Assembly: GCF_001039355.2 (NCBI RefSeq)
Contig: NW_019775873.1
Location: forward strand, 119,824-183,823
Length of the DNA stretch: 64,000 nt
Source of the DNA: Lingula anatina
Taxonomy: Eukaryota > Brachiopoda > Lingulata > Lingulida > Lingulidae
Direction of reading: 5' to 3'
Part shown: positions 48,034-59,533 of the stretch, piece after piece
How the letters are laid out: every line of letters starts with the position of its first letter
Numbering within the stretch: position 1 is the first letter of the stretch
The notes under the pieces: generated by a model
Told to the model about the DNA's origin: nothing
The model's database searches: none
What the model saw: the letters and a program-made list of their open reading frames with translations, nothing else
Position numbers and translations under genes: made by a program

Positions 48034-51000
48034 TGACAAGAACTTTTTTCTTCATTTCAGAATCATTCCAGTAACACTGTGCAATTATCTGTTACAACGC
48101 ACAAATAGTCCAGACGATGAATGGTACCAAGGACGACCCCATTCGTACCACGGACACAACGACAAACTCCAAATATGCAGGACTTTAACCAAGACTCCGA
48201 CCGATCTTCATGTCGTAACCTTTGATTACGTAAAAAGAGATCGTGAAGTCGGGACAAAAGAAAATTATTTTTGTATTTCACGTCTGAGTTTTGCAGAAAC
48301 GGGAAACATTGGGGCAAGCATATACATTATAGTCATTCTATTTAAGCTGTCACTATGCCAGTATCTTCTATTAAGTGATTAACAATCTCACTGAGTTCTT
48401 ATTGTGCAATGTAAATCTAATTGTTGTAACATTTTATTACACGTAGATGTTTTTTGTTAGAATTTATCTATCGATCTCATTGCTTTAAAGTTTATCGTAT
48501 TTTTATTTTGCTAAGCGTTTTTAGACATCGGACATAATTATAAGAGATTTCTCGACCGTTATTTAAAATCTAACACAGAACCCACAACAAACGTCCCCGA
48601 TGCTAAAAATAAGGGCATATTGAATCAAAATGTAATTTATATGTAAAAGCATAATTTTATCATTGTAAATAATGTCACATTGATACATCATATCATTTAT
48701 TTTTTTCATTTGTGTTTTCGTGTAATAGCAGATTTAACGAAATTGTGTTTATACTTGGAAAGGTACTGAACTAATTTTTATTTTCTAGTGCATCAATGTA
48801 TAAAACAAAATTAAAAAATTACTTCAGCAAATCAAGCTCTCGATAAATTTAAACTTGGTCTTAATATAAATATTCAATACATATGTGGCCAATTTCTTAC
48901 TTTAGAAAAATCACCCTTATCTGAATGTACGTGATACAGTATGTAAATGTGCAATTATGTACTTGGTATATCTAAAGGGAAAAATCACTTCATATCTATG
49001 CAGAAAGTTGATTTTGATCTTTTGAGCTATTAAGTGAGTAGATTTATTTTTATATAGATTCCATATTTATAGTATTCATATGACCATTTTCTCTGAAAAT
49101 TTGTAACCATATTTTGTCTCTTTTTTAATATTTAAAGCACGGTGGCAAAAGCTGTTTTAAGGATAATCATTGTAGTGGTAATAATAGATATAAGATTTCG
49201 TTTCTTGATAAACATTGTTCTTGTTATTTTAAGCAACACAAGCAAATTTTATGTGTGGAGATTATCCGTGATTCTAACTCTTCGCTTGACATCACCTTAG
49301 TGATGAAATAAGTGGCTACGTTAATGTGCCCTTACAACTGAGAACAACTGAGAAATTGTTCAAATCGATATGCACAGTTTCCTTGGGCAAAGCCTTATGC
49401 CTATATTTTTAGCTGATATTTTCATATTTCACCTTGACTGTTTTGTTTGAATGTCTAAATTATTTAATTTATGGAGAACGTATACGGGATTATGGAGCAA
49501 GAAAGAAGTACACTTGACAAACATTTCTTGGGTCTGCATTTTTCCAGAATTTTTGCACTTCCAAAAGCAAAAGTATTTTATATATAAACATTTTAATAGG
49601 ACCAACCCAGTCTTCACTCGGCTCCACATGAACGTTTACACATAATTTGCATTTTAACTTTGAATAAAACGTTCTGAGTAAGAGGAAACAATTTCTTTAT
49701 ATTACATAAAAGGGGATACAGCATGCCTTTGAATAAGTTCAAGACAATGGAATCCCCATATTCTGCCCTTCAGCGATCATTTTAATTCTTTTTTCAAAGA
49801 ATGTGTACAATATTATTTTCTTAACTATCACAGGCCTAATTATTCTAAAAGCCCTTTTCTCTCGTTGAACATATTTTCATATTTTGTACAGATTTAGCTT
49901 TGTGAAATCTTTCACATTTATCACTTTCGATAATATCAGAATCTAGATGTCTCAAAGGAAAATTTTCAGTTTCATTGGGAAGCTGTACAGTATGTGTAAA
50001 CACAGTAGCCACTTTTATGCGTGTTAAGATATTTGCCACTACCAGCTAAGGTCAGCTGTCTCTGTGATTTTTACTTGTTAAATGTACCCTGAGGTGAAAC
50101 TGTTCTCATAGTTCAGACTCGTTGCGTATAATCTTTTGAGAGCATTTCAATTTTAATCCAGGCTGTGATACCTTTTATTGATAAATTTAATTTTTAGGAG
50201 CTATGTAGCATGTTTTGCTATTTTTTTGAAGAATTGAAAAACAATAAACTGTTCACGTTACACCATACATGTGTACATTGTATATAACTCTATAAACACT
50301 GTATTCTGCTCGGTAGGATTTAAATTAAAAGTATTGTCAGACATTCGAAAAGTAGCAAAAAATACATTTGTGATGTATAATTCAATTACAAAAAGGAAAA
50401 ATACACTGAGTTAAGATAAACGCCACAGACAACTATTTCGGAAAAAAGAATAGCCCATAAATGTAGCAAAAAAAATACTTACATGTATCAAGGCAACTGA
50501 GAAAGTATGTTACAACTTCCCCTATTATTGCCGGTTGCATTATTAAAGATACGCAGGAATTGGGCCGCTATGAACAGAAATATTAACTCGACTTGATTTG
50601 CAATTCTTTAAAAAATACAATCGGATTGCATTGTCAAGTAAAAGTGCTTTCGCTGAAATACACAAATTTGGGTTCACCACCTTATTTGCTCTGCCCAACC
50701 TAGTTACCGGCAGTAATTTTAAAAACAACTTTATGATAGGTGAAGTATGCGCTGCCACAATGGCCCCTTGAATCAAATCATAAGTAGGAGATAAGAATGA
50801 ATGAATGACCAATCAATCAGATTTAACATTGGCGGTGACATCCAGTCTCTGGTGGCAGGGCTCGGGCTACCAGACTTGTCACCAGAAAAGATCTACTGCC
50901 ATTTTCCATACTTAGTTTTTAGTAAGACATAAGTGATCCAAAGAACCAGTTGCGTGGAAAGGGTAACCTGTAGTGCAACATGTGTCTTTGAATTGTAAAA

Positions 51001-51438
51001 TGACCGTAGATAGGTTCAGGCAAAAGCACCACTAGCCTTGTTTACGATCTCCAAATTTATTAGCCAAACTAGGCTGCGCCCGGGGAAGTCGTCCAAACCC
51101 CCTGTGATGGAGGTGATTTATTCTCTACTTTCCATTTTTGAAGTTATTAGAAATAGATAGTGTTTTATCCTTCCATTTTTTATTTTCAAATCGACGAATC
51201 TGGATCGACCCTAGAGCAAGAAATGATGAATAAATTACTAAAGTTGACTAACTAAAAATACGTCAAATGTCTTTCTGAAAAAATCGCTATTAACATTAAG
51301 AATCTAAAAGTGAATAAATTTGTGTCACTTCAGAAATCTACATATGTCTTCGGGGAAGTTTTTAAGGTTGACATTATAGAAGACAAGGACACATACAGTC
51401 TGGGATGTAAGAATCTCATAAATTCTGTATTCATTTCT

Positions 51439-52763
51439 ATCCTGTGATAACACAGATCTTTCTAAATATAAACTATATATAAATATAAACTAAATGGAAA
51501 TAGAGATGTACACCAATATTTAACATACAGATAAGTGGAATATTTAACCTAATGAATGTAAATATCTGACATAGTTCATTTTCCCTTGAGCAGCCCGTTT
51601 TTTCTCTCGCTGCTATTTTTTAAATTTTCCATTCCTTTCATCAAAGATGTCAAATTTTATCACATCATCTTTTACACAGTATCCCCGCAGTCATACAAGT
51701 AAATAAATCTATGATCTTGTGTGACTGAACATACATCACGTCACTTGCCCAACCGTCAGTAAAGTCGTAAATCATGTTTACGTAGTTGCCAGCCTACCGA
51801 TCTGGCTGTCCCTCCTTAATCTCCCCCAAGTTGTGATAATTTCGTTTACCGGACTGCTTACTGGCAAGAGTGGCCACCTTTCCATGAGATAACGCCGCGT
51901 GTAGAACTGCCCCAAGCAGAGGCAAACAAGTATGGAGTATTTTTCCAAATGATGCATGATCAATCCTATTTTTGGTGATATGGGACTAAGAAAATTTGAA
52001 AAATATGTATGAAAGTGCTTTTTGATGAAAAATATTTTTCTTAATATTCGTGTCGTTTGGCTCAGGAAAAAGTGTAACATATAGAACCGCTACCATAACT
52101 AGTTGAAAATCAAATTTCATATTGATTAAATTACCCTTTCACGACAAATATGCATTCGTTCTAAAAATAAATGAAATAAATTGCATTAGTTTCTGCACAT
52201 TATCAGAAACGCAATTCTCTTTCTTGGTCGAATTTTGAATTAGATGTTTTTAGAACTGCCATTTCCAGTCTACATATTTCTTTCTTTTGACAGAGGAGAC
52301 ACGTTAAAAATATGAAAATCATTTTAAGAGCTAAAAGTTGAGCCTCAATTCATCAAGTCGCCAGTGCAAACTTTCGCGCTTTTTCCGATCGTCGAGTAAT
52401 CACCGCATTATGCTAATGATGTAACAGAAATTATCCAATCAGATTAAGATAAAGCAGCTCTTGCTTCCAGGTGGCAGGTGAGTTCTAGCAAAATATTTCG
52501 GGAGAACAAGACGAGAAATTACATCTTACCTGCGCAAGATGCATTTAGAATAGAAGACCAAGCAATAAAATATCTATAAAAAGGTTAAAATCCTATTCAT
52601 ACATTGACAGGTTAGCAAAGATTCTCTCCCAGTAGTTACTGCTGAACAGACAACATAGGGAATTCTGTAAAAAGAAAACACTTTGCGTACATTTAGCAAA
52701 CTGAATTGATATTTGAAGCCTCTATATTTGCCAAACACTGCATTTCCTTGTGCCCTCGACACC
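51439..52763. other. Non-coding interval with a candidate promoter
   Basis: Mostly AT-rich. Near 52410-52440 an octamer-like atgctaat and a CCAAT box (atccaatcag) lie close together, followed by a donor-like ggcaggtgagt near 52475-52488. These may belong to the candidate gene starting at 52764. A 48 bp piece here recurs at 54.6 kb. No coding region recognised. Confidence 0.35.
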
Positions 52764-53055
52764 ATGGTAAAAAAAAAAGCTTGGGATTTTTTTTACAAGT
52801 GGCTTTACTTTGAAGGCCCAGCTAAACTGATCAGGGCTGGGAAAACCCCGTCACGAGTAAATTTTCTCTATCTCCTTATCTTGTCTGTATTAATATTGTT
52901 TTATTTAATTTTTCACTATTCGGTACTTTTTCTATATTGTAAATACTTTCACACGTGGACCAATTACATTATTAGTGCTAGCTCTATACCGATAGAATAT
53001 TCTAAAATTGCAAAATTATTTTTGAGAGTCTATCCCTTTGCTCCCTCGGAAACGT
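52764..53055 (+). CDS. Candidate first exon of a membrane protein, not identified
   Basis: The frame starts at an ATG in a strong context (gacaccATGG), although it is open back to 52713. It reads MVKKKAWDFFYKWLYFEGPA and KLIRAGKTPSR, then a long hydrophobic stretch (about residues 34-62) and a more polar end up to FAPSE. It closes at a strong donor, aaac followed by gtaagt, at 53056; an earlier donor (cgagtaaat, after TPSR) is possible, in which case the hydrophobic part is intron. A short cytoplasmic-looking N-terminus, one membrane helix and then a Tyr-containing loop faintly recall DEG/ENaC channel N-termini, but the FP-x-T-x-C motif is not seen. No downstream exon recognised. Confidence 0.3.
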
Positions 53056-53539
53056 AAGTCCGTCTTTCCCCTCCCTCTCCTTGTAAGCATTGGTCTTTAT
53101 TGATTTTAATTAGAATTATCTGTGATAAATCGCCATGTTATGCTCCATGTTAGTAAAATAATGTTTTGAAAGAGGCTGAGGTTCCCATTGATAAACACCG
53201 AGCAAGGCATGCCTTGATAAGCTTGCCGGTCAGAGGTTAAATCCCTGGAGATGACCAAGCTACTGGTGTCTAAATTTCAATATTTAGAAACGGTCTAGTT
53301 TTGCTGTCAGTGAGAACTACTGCTTTCCTGCGAAGAGAAACACGTAGACGTATGCAGTAGATGGACTCGGTCAGTTTGAAGAATTTGTCGACGGAGACGT
53401 TGAACTAGTCTTTCTTGAAGCCTATATATCTGTGATATGACATGAATATTTAATACCTGAAATAGCGGTTTACACTACGCTTGTGGCAAATCAAACAAAT
53501 GGAACACGTACATAGCTCACGACACCGCGTACTTCCAGC

Positions 53540-54048
53540 GTAAGGCTTATATATTCAGATCTTGGGGGATCTTCGCACAATTAACGCCGGATTTACGCAA
53601 GCTACAACTTAGCGTCGAGGTTTTAAGTGGGATCACAACATATGTCTCCAGACTACAATGCGTAGTTAATGGAAGAATTGTTTTAAGGAGAGCGTGTACA
53701 AACACTTTTAGGTTAGAATACACACGGGATCGCGTAAGAGTGTTGATAGAAGTTAGGCAAACACCAGGCGTAGCTGGCACGACGAGATTCCATCCGCAGA
53801 GCTCCGACACCGTAACTGGGACATTTTGGAACCCGCAGCAGAGAAAAGTAATTAGCCAGAACAGCAACCGTGGTAAGTGATAGTTTTCTAAGATTTTNTG
53901 AAGTTAGGCAAACACCAGGCGTAGCTGGCACGACGAGATTCCATCCGCAGAGCTCCGACACCGTAACTGGGACATTTTGGAACCCGCAGCAGAGAAAAGT
54001 AATTAGCCAGAACAGCAACCGTGGTAAGTGATAGTTTTCTGAGATTTT
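53540..54048 (+). promoter_or_regulatory. Candidate promoter and non-coding first exon, duplicated in part around a single N
   Basis: A TATA-like element (gcttatatattcag, near 53546) is followed by a fairly GC-rich stretch that ends at a strong donor, caaccgtg followed by gtaagtga (exon end 53872; second copy 54023). Bases 53749-53897 and 53900-54048 are the same sequence on both sides of the N at 53898, an unmerged overlap. The next plus-strand acceptor I can tie to a gene is the one in front of PERCC1 at 58452, so this may be its 5' UTR exon. That link is inference. Confidence 0.35.
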
Positions 54049-57000
54049 GCTTCTGAAATTTGTGGTGTCAACCACATGTTTTTACAGCAGTTACTTTGTT
54101 GGCATAGGATAACGATCGGTTGTCGCAGGGACCTACAATATTTAACTCAAAACAAAATGGCAGCCTCATTCTTTTCGATAATTTTGGTGGACCGATCGTC
54201 TATGACACGGTTCTTATTGTAGGCAGTAACCGCTTGCGGTAAAATCATTTAGATGTTCACCGTTTCCACTACCGGGGTGGTTAAGTGGATTTTTAAGGAT
54301 ACATCACAGATCCTTCAGATTCACGGAAACTATCTGACTTAATTATATCCCTTAAGTTATAAACAGAATTAAGACGTTATGACATTCGACCACCATGATG
54401 GCGACAATAAATGACCGGGATAAGATTTTCCTAGAATTTTTATTGCTTAAATCATTGGCTTCGACAACGTTGACACGCAGAATATGTTAAGTAAAATTTA
54501 ACCGTAATATCTTTGAAGACGACTACTATCTGTGAAAACGACGGCAAAAGGTATACATTCGAGCTACACGATGTCAGTACAGTGCATTGATGTACACCAA
54601 TATTTAACATACAGATAAGTGGAATATTTAACCTAAAAAAAGAAGATAGCCACCCCGAAAAAAAATAGACACGCTATCTGGAAAGAATGAATTTAAAGCC
54701 CCCCTTTTCTTTGTGGTTTATCCCTGACTAATACACAAGGAATTGTACAGTATGTTTAATCTTCAGATTAGTCGTGGTTGTTTAAAGCAAAAGGAACAGT
54801 CAAAATATATTTTATTCGTATATAAATACACGTTTGATATTTAGAGACTCCCCTCATAAAAAAGCAGCCTTCGACCATGCTCATGAAAATTTGATTTTGC
54901 GCAATTCATCATGTTTAGTTCAAAACATATCGCTTTTTTCATAACTAAGAAAATTTAAAAACTGAAATGGGTGACATTGGATTTTTCAACATGGCGTAAA
55001 AATTATTTATAGGCAGAAAGTAGCTTACGTGATTTATCACTCACAGCTCACAATGTTGAATACAGTTTTAAAAAATCGTATATCCAAACATGTTATTATG
55101 TATACAAAGCCATTTATTATTTCTGTAATTATTTGGTAAGTGCTTCCGTTTAAAAATGTAAGCAATTATATTCTGAATTGTAAAAAATAGAAAAGAAATA
55201 GAAAAGAAAAAGTTCTTGAAGTCCTTTTATGCAGTCATATTTCAATCTGTTATTTCGCTGCAAAATCTTTAGCTTGCATGCATCTCACATATTAGGCTTA
55301 CGTATTTTTCGTGAATAGATAGATTGAAAATAAGACAGAGCTTCTACTACTTAAGGCAACAAGTATAATTAGAGAAATTCGTGCTCCATTTTTTTTGAAG
55401 AACAATTCCGATTGCGTTCCTATTTAGTGGTTTTTAGCTTTCCATTTTCCTAACTTGGCACAAGTGGAAATAGTTGTCAAAGCTATAATGGTTCGATTAA
55501 TTGCTATTTTGTCAGGAAATTTTGTTTCTGTCATCCTGTTCACGTAATTGTGTTTAATAATGCTACAAATTGCAAACACAAAAGAAATTATAAGGACATG
55601 CATGTACACCGCAAGATCATGACATCTTTAAGAAACATACAATGTAAAAATAATGGACTTAATCTAGTGAATGCAACAAAGTAAATAATAATAATAATAA
55701 TAATAATAATAGATAAATGAATAAATAAAGTAAATATATAAAATAAAAAAGTAAAAGAGACAGGTATATGTAGAGGAAATGTGCATTATATATTTAGTAA
55801 AACAATTTTTAACGATCCAGAAGCTTTGTTTAAAAAATATAAATCGTTTGTTGATGATATTATGCTGTTTCCTCACTGAAATTTCGAGTTTCCTTTAATT
55901 TGCATTGTATAATAAGCCACAAATTATGTGCTGCTAGTTTTGTGGAAATTAATGTATGGACTTATAAAGGAAAAGTAACGACAAAATCATTTCATTACGA
56001 AGCATTTAAGCTTACATGTATAATGCATTCTGCTGATCTCACTGGAATACATGTACATGTGCAGTGGAAAGTGAAATGCGCAAGGATGCCATTACACATT
56101 ACGTTGTGTTAATATATTTTTGCTTTTATGTTTATATGAATTAAAAAAGGCTTCGTACCTTTAAGCTCAGGTCAACTTATGTCCAGCGTGTAAGCACAAC
56201 ACTTGAATTTTTCTAATCCGTAAAAATGCATTGTAGAAGCATAAACAACATAATTCATGCAAGTACATACATTGTTTGAAAGATATTTTTAAATTTGTAC
56301 AATGTTATGATGAAGAATATAATTCTGCGAAACATTTTTATCACTTTCAATAAGGGTATTTTGCAATTTTTTGTGCATTTTTTTCATTTATCTTGTTTTC
56401 GTATTGATAAATCCTTTTTCAATCGCGTTCACACCTACGAAAAAATGCAGATTTTCTTTATTAAAGTAATTTAGTTTTATAGCCTTTTTACACGTATATT
56501 TTCGTTTGAACAATGATTATTGTTTACGTTGATCTCCACATTCTCTCCAGGTTTAAGTCTGTGGGCAGGATACGAAAATCTTGGCCCTGGTCGAGTAGTA
56601 CAAATTAAACAAAGCTGCTTTCTTCAGCAAATGTCAGGGGAAATTACATAGAAACAGAATCTTATGTAGTAAAAGAAAGATAATTAGATTGAAAAACATT
56701 ATTTGGATTTTGATGGTACTTGCATGAAATATATAACATCGGAAATTACTGTGTGTGTTTTATTGATATAATGAAACCAAAAGGCGGATATGGTATTTAT
56801 GATAATAACAAAAGGGGTTTGCATTGATGTCACAGGCACAGTCCCAATCCAAACATATTCTAAATCCACCAATCCCAATTTGGCATAATGCATTTATTGT
56901 TAAAAGTTCATTTGTTAGTAAGGCCTGACTGCGATTTAACTTGATCAAAGAAAGCAGATGGAATGGAATATTCTATTTTAACTACTAGCAAATGAATGTC

Positions 57001-58451
57001 GTTTTGTATATACCAAAGTATACCATTACATACGACACCAACACAAACTGGCCTCTAACCTGTGAATTAATCTTTAACCTCTAAAACCTGTAACCTGTAG
57101 TTACTTGCACCTTACTTATTAACTTCTTTAAGCCTGTAATTTGAAGTGGTTGCTATTGTCAACATGTAAGTGTAGTCTTTTGCATATTCGAAATATTTGA
57201 TATTTTGAATTCGAATTTTGATTAAAAAATACGAAATCATTATGCAAGGTTTCCAAGCACTAAACATTATCTCTAGAGAGCAATAAAAGGGAACCTTGAA
57301 TTTATATAGCGGAGAAATTATGATTTATCAAATATATGCAATATCGTATTTGGTGGAGCGTATTTCTTTTAGAGAATAGCCAAATTTTAACGCATAATAA
57401 TATTTTGTCAGGAGAAAAACTTTAACGTTCGTATCTATTAGATAAAATTATATTGCCATTATATTTTCTATTAAACATTTATATTGCAATGGGAACACTA
57501 GTTGTGATAGTTGGAGTATAGGGATAGAAAAAACTAATTCTGACGTTAGGAACTTACAGGTTTGAAATTGAAGATTTTCATCATCTCAAAGATGAAATGT
57601 CCAAACAATAGCTCACAATACCAAGTCTTCACTGGAATTTTTTAACAGAACTATCGGCATTAATTTTTTCGGCATTAATTTGCTTTTGATGCTGATAAAC
57701 TTTTTTGGGCAATTAATTAAATACCAGAGTTTTGAAGAATCTTGTTCAAGTTTATATCTGACAGCTGTTGGTAAACAGTGATATAAATGACATTTATTTC
57801 CCACCAGAAGTAGGACGAAAGAGGTGGGGATGTAAGGGAGCGTATGGGATCTGCTATCTTAGCAATACACGCACAGTTATTACACGCGAAAATCAGTAGC
57901 TGGTTCTAATTAACTGAATCCAAAGCACGACAAACTATATGCTCGGTCAAACAATCGAGAATACAAAGACTGCGCACCATTTATTAACACACATTTGAAA
58001 TGCCAAAGTCCAACGTTCATTCACCACCCAAACCCATTTCCTGAACTTTGAGGGTTTGAGTCCAATTTTTCTTCCTTATAAATGAGATGCCAAGCGGCGT
58101 AGACATGCCTAGTAACAAGGACTAAACACGTGGTTGGGTGATGATAAGTGTAATTAAATGAGCGGTTTTGGGTTCGAGTATTATTCCGACAAAATTTGAA
58201 CAAAGCGAAAAATGCGTTGTAGTATTGAAGAAAAACTTAGTTGAATTTTCATGCTATTTTAAAGTCTAACTTTTTTAATACTATATTATTATTACTATTA
58301 CTGCTAGCATATAGGATACATGGCATGTTAAACCACTAATTTATAAAAACATGCCTACCATTTAAAGTTCTGCAAATAGCATAACAACGCGGAAAAGTAT
58401 GTTGCCACTTCTTGTCAGTAATGAGATTTTTTTAATCTTTTTAAATTCTAG
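54049..58451. other. 4.4 kb gene-free interval upstream of PERCC1
   Basis: No exon or RNA gene recognised. It contains a 48 bp copy of sequence from 51.5 kb (54589-54636), an AAT microsatellite (about 55683-55712) and AT-rich unique DNA. If the first exon proposed above is right, this is intron 1 of PERCC1 and could hold regulatory elements. Confidence 0.4.
55683..55712. repeat. AAT microsatellite
   Basis: Uninterrupted aat units followed by agataaatgaataaata. Confidence 0.85.
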
Positions 58452-58597
58452 GTCAAGGCTTTTTTGCAGTTGACATCTTAAGACTTTTGTTTGTGCCTAA
58501 GCCGAGAGACATGGGTTGTCCTCGTTGATCAAGAGACAACTTTTGATAAATTGCGGATTAGTTCAGGGGGAGATATTACAACTTATCTGAGAAAAGT

Positions 58598-59533
58598 ATG
58601 CACAGTAATGACATGTTGACAATGACAGAACAAACAGCTCTTCATCGAGTAGGAACCATCTTTGGGCATCCGGGCCCTCAGGATATCTCAATTAATCCTA
58701 ACCTCAAAGATGCGGTCGTGTCTTCCACCACTATGTCGTCTGCTAATTTGTCAGCTGCTAGAGGTAGTGATTTCGATGAAAGCTTTGACGAAGAAGTAGA
58801 CGAAGAGTTTACAGATGAAGAAGAAGAAACATTTTCGGATGAAGATCTGGAACGTGCATTGAATGCAACAGAACAAAAGAACAATGACGCTACCCAAAAG
58901 CTTTTGAATTTTGCTGAGATGGTGAATAAGGATATCCAAAAATTCTTTGGACAAAAGAAAGACGTAGAGGATGCTTGCGATATTTACCAAGATAAATGGA
59001 CATCCGGAAAATCCGGCAGAGAGCTTTACTACGCAGATTTACTCAAAATAGCACATGGGTACGATTCCGAAGATAACCCCAAGCCTTCCAAAAAATCAAA
59101 ACGTTCTTCATCAAATGACTTCGTTGAACTTCAGTCATCCAAAGGTTCTGAGCAAGAATTCACTGGCAAAATGGACAAAAAGATTGGTATGGGACCTCTG
59201 AACGAGCTTTTTGAGTACGGATTGCGGAATTTCCTTACAGATAAAAATGTTCTAAATTCTCATGAAAAACTAAAACGCATTAAATTTGACGTCAAAAAAT
59301 TTGAACACGTTGTACCAATGAATGATCGCCAGTTGCCAGAATCATTTTGGAAAGAACCGGGTTCAGTGCCTAAAAATAATAATAAAACTGGAAATGGATT
59401 GTCAAACGGCCTTCTACCGGGCAGCAAATTACCAGATTTTGGTGATCTAATTGACAATTGGATGGGAGTAGAAGATAGGGAATGTGAGGCTGAAAAGTCA
59501 GAAAGAGACGAGCAAGAGCCAGTTATAGGATAA
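58598..59533 (+). CDS. PERCC1: PERCC1 orthologue
   Basis: In mammals PERCC1 is needed for enteroendocrine cell development; its loss causes congenital diarrhoea. Its molecular function is unknown. The frame is 311 residues in one exon, which has an acceptor (aaattctag) at 58451/58452, so only the 5' UTR is split. Order of features: acidic stretch 58-86 (FDEEVDEEFTDEEEETFSDE); conserved core 101-153 with KLLNFAEMVNKDIQKFFGQK, DACDIY and RELYYADLLKIA; a basic/Ser linker 155-190; GPLNELFEYGLRNFL (199-213); VVPMNDRQLPESFWKEPG (238-255); LPDFGDLIDNWM (278-289); acidic end. All blocks are in the same order as in human PERCC1. Two more in-frame ATGs follow the first (58613, 58622), so the start is not fixed. 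AATAAA at 60075-60080. Confidence 0.88.
   Translation: MHSNDMLTMTEQTALHRVGTIFGHPGPQDISINPNLKDAVVSSTTMSSANLSAARGSDFDESFDEEVDEEFTDEEEETFSDEDLERALNATEQKNNDATQKLLNFAEMVNKDIQKFFGQKKDVEDACDIYQDKWTSGKSGRELYYADLLKIAHGYDSEDNPKPSKKSKRSSSNDFVELQSSKGSEQEFTGKMDKKIGMGPLNELFEYGLRNFLTDKNVLNSHEKLKRIKFDVKKFEHVVPMNDRQLPESFWKEPGSVPKNNNKTGNGLSNGLLPGSKLPDFGDLIDNWMGVEDRECEAEKSERDEQEPVIG

Larger units (their letters stand above)
43234..51438. repeat. 4.1 kb direct duplication around a single N at 47362
   Basis: 43234-47361 and 47363-51438 run in the same orientation and are nearly identical throughout, differing by substitutions and small indels. No convincing gene was found. Short open frames occur in both copies (for example minus 43936-44190/48063-48317 and 46500-46730/50543-50812, plus 45364-45558/49451-49645), but differences are not biased to silent sites. 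One exon-like plus frame is described in the findings. Most likely two alleles placed in tandem by the assembler. Confidence 0.88.

Noticed and set aside
52713-53057. Confident DEG/ENaC channel gene
   Set aside because: Topology is only suggestive; the diagnostic motif after the first membrane segment is not seen.
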